From positions 1 through 9,276 of the forward strand of contig JAITHM010000068.1 of assembly GCA_031279965.1 (NCBI GenBank): a DNA stretch of 9,276 bases, read 5' to 3'. The notes beneath the pieces were generated by a model. It saw nothing but the letters and a program-made list of their open reading frames with translations, searched no databases and was not told the origin of the DNA. Below are positions 5,621 through 9,276 of this stretch, piece by piece (within the stretch, counting starts at the first letter, position 1; each line of letters starts with the position of its first letter). Origin of the DNA: Spirochaetaceae bacterium (GTDB lineage: Bacteria; Spirochaetota; Spirochaetia; Treponematales; Breznakiellaceae). A program made the position numbers and the translations under genes.

Positions 5621-7462
5621 TTACAGCGTTCCTTCGTAGACAAGAAGCGCCTTACCGTCAATAGTAACAGATGTCCCTGATTCAAGTTTTTTTGACGCGC
5701 CGTGTACGCCGGTAAGCCAAACAAGATGCGGATTAATTATTGCCAGCACTTTGGTACTAATAGCGCACACTCCTTCGCAAATTACGCCGCGAACAATGCG
5801 GAGTATCGGCGTGTATTCGTCGGTAAGTGACGGACAGACAAGAATATCCCCTCCGTCAGCCTTGATGATCTGGCGCGCATTCTCGGCGGAATCTGCCCAC
5901 ACGACACGTCCATGCGCCCGGAACATATCTTTGCCGGCACAACCACCGGATGAACTGCGGGCAAGTATGGTTCCCATAATAAGCACACGAACCGTGTTAA
6001 GCGGCAGCGGACTTCCCAAAGGAAGCCCTGCGGCAAGTACCAGGCGGTCAGAAATTGCCGCCATACCTGTTTCAGAGCTTATTTTAAGGGCATTCTGAAT
6101 CATTTCATCGGAATGTACTGCTTGTATTGTAAGTTTGGGAACAACCCCCCACATAAGAAGCATGCTTTTGAATGTTCGCACATTGGGCGTTACGGCAAGT
6201 ATTGGCTGTTCTGGCCGGAAGCGGGAAATTTGACGCGCTGTACTGCCCGAGACTGTCGGCGTTAGAATCACTTTTGCCTGGACAGCAACGGCAGTTTCGT
6301 AGGCACAGCGCGACACCGCACCGGCAATCTCCGTTGTGTGCGAGGCCTGTTCTTTCTTCGGTTCCGGCGAAGGCTTTTCCAGCAAGGTAAGCAAATAGGT
6401 TCGCACACGCTGATGATATTCTTCCGATTGTTCAACCGTGCAGGCAATCTTGGCAAGCGTTGAAACCGCCTCTACCGGATATGTCCCCTGCGCTGTCTCG
6501 CCAGAAAGCATCACGGCATCGGCTCCGTCGAAAATTGCGTTGGCGACATCGGTCAGTTCGGCGCGAGTTGGGCGCGGGTTTACGATCATGGAATCGAGCA
6601 TTTGGGTGGCGATGATTACTGGTTTGCATTGCCGGCGCGCTACATCAACAATTTTTTTCTGGGCAAGAGGAATGCGTTCGTCGGGAATTTGTACGGCAAG
6701 ATCGCCCCGCGCCACCATAATGCCGTCGGCAAGGGCGGCGATTTCTTCAATGTTATCAAGACCTTCCTGATTCTCAATTTTAGCGATAATTTTTGCCGTG
6801 CAATGAATTTTCCGTAAATATGCGCGAATTTCAGTGATTTCGCTCGGAAAACTCACAAAGCTTGCCGCGATAAAATCAATATCCTCACCTGCGCCAAAGG
6901 CAATATCTGTCTTGTCCTGTTCGGCAAGAATAGGCAGACCGGCATGAACGCCAATAAGATTAACATTTTTTCTGCTGCCAATCTTAGCCGTGTTCGCCGC
7001 CTGGCATAGAAGCGTCGTGCCGTCATTTTCCAACACATCAAGCTCAAATAACCCATCAGCAATAAGAATTTTTACGCCTTTGGTGATATGCGTTGCCGCC
7101 TCTTTCCAGGTAAGAGAGATGCACCCTGGCCCTGTGCTGCTGGGCGCTGTGGTAAATGCCCCGTCGGTGCGCACACACACCATATCGCCTTTGTTAAAGA
7201 CAACCGGCGTCTCGTCCCGGACAAGGCCTGTGCGGATTTCAGGCCCTTTGGTATCAAGCATCAGCGCAACAGGCACATCAAGTTCCTGCGCAATACGCTT
7301 AACGCGATCCATACGCTGTTTATGTTCTGTGTGTGCGCCGTGGGAAAAATTAAAGCGCGCTACGTTCATACCGCCAAGAATCACATTGCGGACGGTTTCG
7401 TCAGTGTCGCAGGCCGGCCCCATCGTACACACAATTTTTGTTTTTCTGATATATGTCTGCAT
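5621..7462 (-). CDS. pyk: Pyruvate kinase with extra C-terminal swivel-like domain
   Basis: Pyruvate kinase transfers phosphate from phosphoenolpyruvate to ADP in the last step of glycolysis. The catalytic core is complete. 'RKTKIVCTMGPA' (6-17) opens it, followed by 'NVARFNFSHG' (33-42, with R36, N38 and S40) and 'LDTKGPEIRTG' (69-79). The catalytic lysine K228 lies in 'AKIENQEG', with metal ligands E230 and D254 ('ARGDLAVQI'). T286 lies in 'ATQMLDSM', and 'NPRPTRAE' spans 295-302. The C domain carries 'TPTVSGSTARQISRFRP' (401-417). At 613 residues it exceeds the common 470-480. The excess is an extra C-terminal domain (about 515-613, 'GGDILVCP' to 'DGKALLVYEG') related to the PEP-utilising mobile domain, as in Bacillus-type enzymes. 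A Pro/Lys/Glu-rich insertion lies at about 362-376. The start is the ATG at 7462, supported by the family N-terminus; the nearest purine-rich site (GAAGG) is about 15 bases away, so initiation signals look weak. It is the first gene of the minus-strand cluster and abuts hisF. Confidence 0.96.
   Translation of the reverse strand: MQTYIRKTKIVCTMGPACDTDETVRNVILGGMNVARFNFSHGAHTEHKQRMDRVKRIAQELDVPVALMLDTKGPEIRTGLVRDETPVVFNKGDMVCVRTDGAFTTAPSSTGPGCISLTWKEAATHITKGVKILIADGLFELDVLENDGTTLLCQAANTAKIGSRKNVNLIGVHAGLPILAEQDKTDIAFGAGEDIDFIAASFVSFPSEITEIRAYLRKIHCTAKIIAKIENQEGLDNIEEIAALADGIMVARGDLAVQIPDERIPLAQKKIVDVARRQCKPVIIATQMLDSMIVNPRPTRAELTDVANAIFDGADAVMLSGETAQGTYPVEAVSTLAKIACTVEQSEEYHQRVRTYLLTLLEKPSPEPKKEQASHTTEIAGAVSRCAYETAVAVQAKVILTPTVSGSTARQISRFRPEQPILAVTPNVRTFKSMLLMWGVVPKLTIQAVHSDEMIQNALKISSETGMAAISDRLVLAAGLPLGSPLPLNTVRVLIMGTILARSSSGGCAGKDMFRAHGRVVWADSAENARQIIKADGGDILVCPSLTDEYTPILRIVRGVICEGVCAISTKVLAIINPHLVWLTGVHGASKKLESGTSVTIDGKALLVYEGTL
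5630..5634 (-). promoter_or_regulatory. Ribosome-binding site of hisF inside the end of pyk
   Basis: AAGGA on the minus strand lies within the last codons of pyk, 9 bases before the GTG start of hisF at 5620. It supports GTG as the hisF start and suggests that ribosomes finishing pyk help initiate hisF. Confidence 0.5.
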
Positions 7463-7540
7463 AGTTACAGTATGCTGCCTTCATCTTAAAAAAGCAACGC
7501 GCACGGTACCCGTAAGCCGGGCATGCTGCGAAATGTGGTA

Positions 7541-7569
7541 TTGCATAAGCGGCGCTACTATGATAAAAT
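7541..7569 (+). promoter_or_regulatory. Possible promoter of the small secreted protein and DHH gene
   Basis: In the 123-base divergent gap before the secreted-protein gene, TAAAAT at 7564-7569 (5 of 6 to the -10 consensus) lies 17 bases after TTGCAT at 7541-7546 (3 of 6 to the -35 consensus). The start of transcription would fall near 7576, leaving only about 10 leader bases and placing it just at the GGAG site. That makes the call tentative. I found no convincing promoter for pyk on the other strand. Confidence 0.3.
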
Positions 7570-7576
7570 GAAGATT

Positions 7577-7583
7577 GGAGAGG
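7577..7583 (+). promoter_or_regulatory. Ribosome-binding site that decides the secreted-protein start
   Basis: GGAGAGG at 7577-7583 precedes two consecutive ATG codons at 7586 and 7589. The GGAG part is 5 and 8 bases from them, respectively. It excludes the longer reading frame that begins at 7523, which would put about 21 residues ahead of the signal peptide. Confidence 0.6.
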
Positions 7584-7585
7584 TT

Positions 7586-8059
7586 ATGATGAAAACGTTT
7601 CAAATTGCAATTTTAACTGTGGTTTTGTTGTGTGCGGCAGGACTGCCTTCTTTGTTTGCGCAGGATGCTGCGGCAGCTCAGGGACAATCAGGCGGTGGCT
7701 TTGGAGAATCGGAATTTTATGTGGTACAGATACCTATTGAACGTGTCTTTACGCATAGAAAAGGCTATATTATTGAATACAGAAAAAGCCCATTTGTAAA
7801 CAAACGGGTCTATATACCTAACGAATGGTTTATTCCGGTTAAAGGCAATGCCGAGCCGCTTAAAGCTGAAATTATTCTGACGGGAACAGGGAAACGCTGG
7901 CCGCAGATGTCTTTGTATTACAAAGATGGCGTTGTTGATCATGTCAGGCTCTATCTCCGCAGAGATCAGCGCCACTTTACATGGGGGATACTCCCGCCAA
8001 TTTCTGATTATGATTCTCAATTTGAAAATATTACTGACTTGAAGCTGGAATATAAATAA
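7586..8059 (+). CDS. Small predicted secreted (periplasmic) protein, unrecognised
   Basis: I do not recognise the family. The 157-residue product opens with a clear signal peptide: 'MMKTFQ', a hydrophobic core at about 7-20, and likely cleavage around 'SLFAQDAAA' (22-30). A short Gly/Gln-rich linker (31-39) follows. The remainder (about 42-157) is a compact, probably beta-rich domain with many Tyr, Lys and Arg residues, including 'GYIIEYRKSPFVNKRVYIPNEWF' around 60-82 and 'GKRWPQMSLYYKDG' at 102-115. It has no further membrane segment and no lipobox-like Cys placed for lipidation; the only Cys (C16) is inside the hydrophobic core. I chose the ATG at 7586 because GGAG (7577-7580) lies 5 bases upstream; the adjacent ATG at 7589 is equally possible. 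The frame is open from 7523, but that extension would bury the signal peptide. The stop lies 2 bases before the DHH gene, so the two are probably co-transcribed. The likely location is the periplasm. Confidence 0.85.
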   Translation: MMKTFQIAILTVVLLCAAGLPSLFAQDAAAAQGQSGGGFGESEFYVVQIPIERVFTHRKGYIIEYRKSPFVNKRVYIPNEWFIPVKGNAEPLKAEIILTGTGKRWPQMSLYYKDGVVDHVRLYLRRDQRHFTWGILPPISDYDSQFENITDLKLEYK

Positions 8060-8061
8060 CA

Positions 8062-9054
8062 ATGTTCATACCGTCCGCGCCGCCAGCTGAGCTTGCGACG
8101 TTTATTAAAAAATATACACGTTTCCTTGTGGTTGGACACAAGGAGCCGGACGGTGACTGTATTGGGTCTGAACTTGTTTTATGTTCTGCGTTGCGGAGGC
8201 TTGGTAAAACAGCTATTCCCTGTTCTGCGGGGCCGTTTAAACGGCATGAAATACGTGCCTACGAAGAGCTTTTCCAACGGGAAATAACCGCAGAAATGCG
8301 CAAAGATGCCGCACTAATCATTGTTGATTGTTCGTCGGCTGATCGCACTGGTGATCTTGAAAGCCATCTTAGCGGCCTTCCAACAGCGATTATTGATCAT
8401 CATATAACAGGTACGGCCGGTGCGGCAGATGCGCGGTTTGTAAATTCAGAATCACCTTCCACAGTCAGTTTGATTTACGAGTTTGTCAAGGCGCTGGGGC
8501 TTGAGCCGACGCGGGAAGAAGCCGAATTGCTATTTCTGGGCCTTTGCGGCGATACAGGCTTTTTTCGCCATCTTGATGCCGGTGGAGCGGCGACATTCGA
8601 TCTTGCCGCTACGCTTGTTCGTGCGGGAGCAAATCCCAAACAAACATTTGCTTTGATGAACGGCGGGAAAACTTTAAATACCTGCATGTTTCTTGGATCA
8701 ATGCTCTCGCGCATCGAATCATATTTTGAAGGCAAGCTTCTTATCTGCACAGAAACTTTTGAAGAAACAGAACGGTATGGGGTTGAAAGCCGAGATTCTG
8801 ACACACTCTACCAATTGTTGCTTTCAGTGAATAATGTTGAGGCAATAGCCGTTATACGGCAAGAGTCTGCCGAAAAATGTAACGTTGGATTACGTTCACG
8901 AAATAGAGTTAATGTCGCGTTGATTGCCGCTACGCTGGGCGGCGGCGGCCACAAAAACGCGGCGGGGCTTGGCACCCACGGCACTATCAGTGAATTACGC
9001 ACAAAACTTCTTGCTGAATTTGAAAAAATTTTAACTACAACTTCTGATGAGTAA
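8062..9054 (+). CDS. DHH/DHHA1-family phosphoesterase, NrnA-like (nano-RNase / pAp phosphatase)
   Basis: The 330-residue length and the two-domain DHH plus DHHA1 layout match bacterial NrnA. Members degrade 2- to 5-base oligoribonucleotides and/or dephosphorylate 3'-phosphoadenosine 5'-phosphate, using Mn2+. Metal-site motifs are all present: 'GHKEPDGDCIGS' (25-36; H26, D30, D32), 'IIVDCSS' (86-92; D89), the namesake 'IIDHH' (110-114) and 'LCGDTGFF' (161-168; D164). The DHHA1 domain carries 'LGGGGHKNAAG' (292-302), the substrate-binding glycine motif. The ATG lies 2 bases after the secreted-protein stop with no strong ribosome site, so translational coupling is likely. Whether it acts mainly on nanoRNA, pAp or a cyclic-dinucleotide product such as pApA cannot be decided from sequence. 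I therefore leave the symbol blank, although nrnA is the nearest name. The protein is cytoplasmic. Confidence 0.93.
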   Translation: MFIPSAPPAELATFIKKYTRFLVVGHKEPDGDCIGSELVLCSALRRLGKTAIPCSAGPFKRHEIRAYEELFQREITAEMRKDAALIIVDCSSADRTGDLESHLSGLPTAIIDHHITGTAGAADARFVNSESPSTVSLIYEFVKALGLEPTREEAELLFLGLCGDTGFFRHLDAGGAATFDLAATLVRAGANPKQTFALMNGGKTLNTCMFLGSMLSRIESYFEGKLLICTETFEETERYGVESRDSDTLYQLLLSVNNVEAIAVIRQESAEKCNVGLRSRNRVNVALIAATLGGGGHKNAAGLGTHGTISELRTKLLAEFEKILTTTSDE

Positions 9055-9073
9055 ATCTAGATTCAGTTCTAAA

Positions 9074-9110
9074 AACACAAAAGCAGGAGTAAAACTCCCG
9101 CTTTTGTGTT
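9074..9110. terminator. Bidirectional terminator hairpin between convergent genes
   Basis: Arms at 9074-9090 and 9094-9110 form a 17-bp stem with a single mismatch and a 3-base AAA loop. Read on the minus strand, the stem is followed by TTTTT, a good intrinsic terminator for the right-edge gene. Read on the plus strand, the stem's own T-rich 3' arm (CTTTTGTGTT) could also stop transcripts from the DHH gene. The outer two bases of the right arm are part of the minus-strand gene's stop codon. Confidence 0.8.
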
Positions 9111-9276
9111 ATGCAATGCCGAAAAAGCGTTTTTTACCGCGCTCGGAGAGCTCTTTCAGCGTCTTCTGCGGGTACTTCACCTTTGACAGAAATATCATCG
9201 CCGCGATGATATAGGGTTTGTGGCTCGCCTCTTTGTAAAGCGGCACCCGGTAGCGGTCGAATACCGACGCGGCAAC
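9109..9276 (-). CDS. C-terminal fragment of an unrecognised gene running off the right edge
   Basis: On the minus strand an open frame enters from the right edge and ends at a TAA (9109-9111), giving the last 55 residues of a protein. The visible part is basic and probably helical: it contains 'FDRYRVPLYKEASHKPYI', a short hydrophobic 'IAAMIFL', and a Lys/Arg-rich end 'LKELSERGKKRFFGIA'. I do not recognise the family. Support comes from the uninterrupted frame, the sensible residue mix, and the terminator hairpin that begins at the stop codon. The real gene lies mostly outside the window. Confidence 0.65.
   Translation of the reverse strand, partial: VAASVFDRYRVPLYKEASHKPYIIAAMIFLSKVKYPQKTLKELSERGKKRFFGIA

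Noticed and set aside
5751..6098. Plus-strand open frame inside pyk, and other open frames antisense to pyk and hisF
   Set aside because: Their residue mix is low-complexity Ser/Arg/Pro, typical of antisense shadows, and the pyk and hisF frames are complete.
7501..7530. Small inverted repeats around GGTACC and GCATGC in the divergent gap as an operator
   Set aside because: The arms are only about 4-6 bases long; they are too short to distinguish from chance.
7523..7585. Longer start of the small secreted protein
   Set aside because: It would put 21 mostly basic residues before a normal signal peptide and ignore the GGAGAGG site in front of the ATG pair at 7586/7589.
1..9276. tRNA or rRNA genes, CRISPR array, riboswitch, insertion sequence or attachment sites
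   Set aside because: Nearly all of the window is coding; the longest gaps (about 120-140 bases) hold only a hairpin or promoter-like sites, with no direct-repeat array or terminal inverted repeats visible.

Overview
This is an ordinary, densely packed stretch of bacterial chromosome with nearly balanced base composition. Gene content and style fit a spirochaete, most likely a Treponema-like one with moderate GC such as those of termite guts. That placement is an inference from protein flavour (a YebC of treponemal type, a surface GLUG-repeat protein, small secreted proteins between housekeeping genes) and is not proven. I saw no tRNA, rRNA, CRISPR array, insertion sequence or phage gene. No gene-free stretch exceeds 300 bases.

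Layout from left to right. (1) The 3' part of a gene for a cell-surface protein with GLUG repeats ends in a perfect hairpin. (2) A sigma70-like promoter precedes a tight four-gene plus-strand cluster: yebC, a YggS/PLPBP-family PLP protein, a small membrane protein with a Pro/Glu-rich tail, and an RluA/RluD-family pseudouridine synthase. The genes overlap or are separated by 1 to 3 bases. (3) This cluster runs tail to tail into a minus-strand cluster transcribed as pyk, hisF, ispF. Here pyk and hisF abut with no gap, hisF and ispF overlap by 14 bases, and the last 17 bases of ispF overlap the end of the pseudouridine synthase gene. (4) Divergent from pyk is a plus-strand pair: a small predicted secreted protein and a DHH/DHHA1 phosphoesterase of the NrnA type. 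(5) A strong hairpin, probably a bidirectional terminator, separates that pair from the last 55 codons of an unrecognised minus-strand gene that runs off the right edge.

How the genes relate. The first cluster has a translation theme: YebC acts on translation or transcription, the pseudouridine synthase modifies rRNA or tRNA, and the YggS protein maintains PLP homeostasis. The minus-strand cluster combines pyruvate formation (Pyk), imidazole-ring formation in histidine synthesis (HisF) and the cyclisation step of the non-mevalonate isoprenoid pathway (IspF). Its logic looks like compact co-expression, not a shared pathway, although pyruvate is a precursor of the isoprenoid route. The NrnA-like enzyme would finish degradation of short oligonucleotides and/or remove pAp. 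The least explained pieces are the membrane protein in the yebC cluster, the small secreted protein before the DHH gene, and the truncated gene at the right edge.
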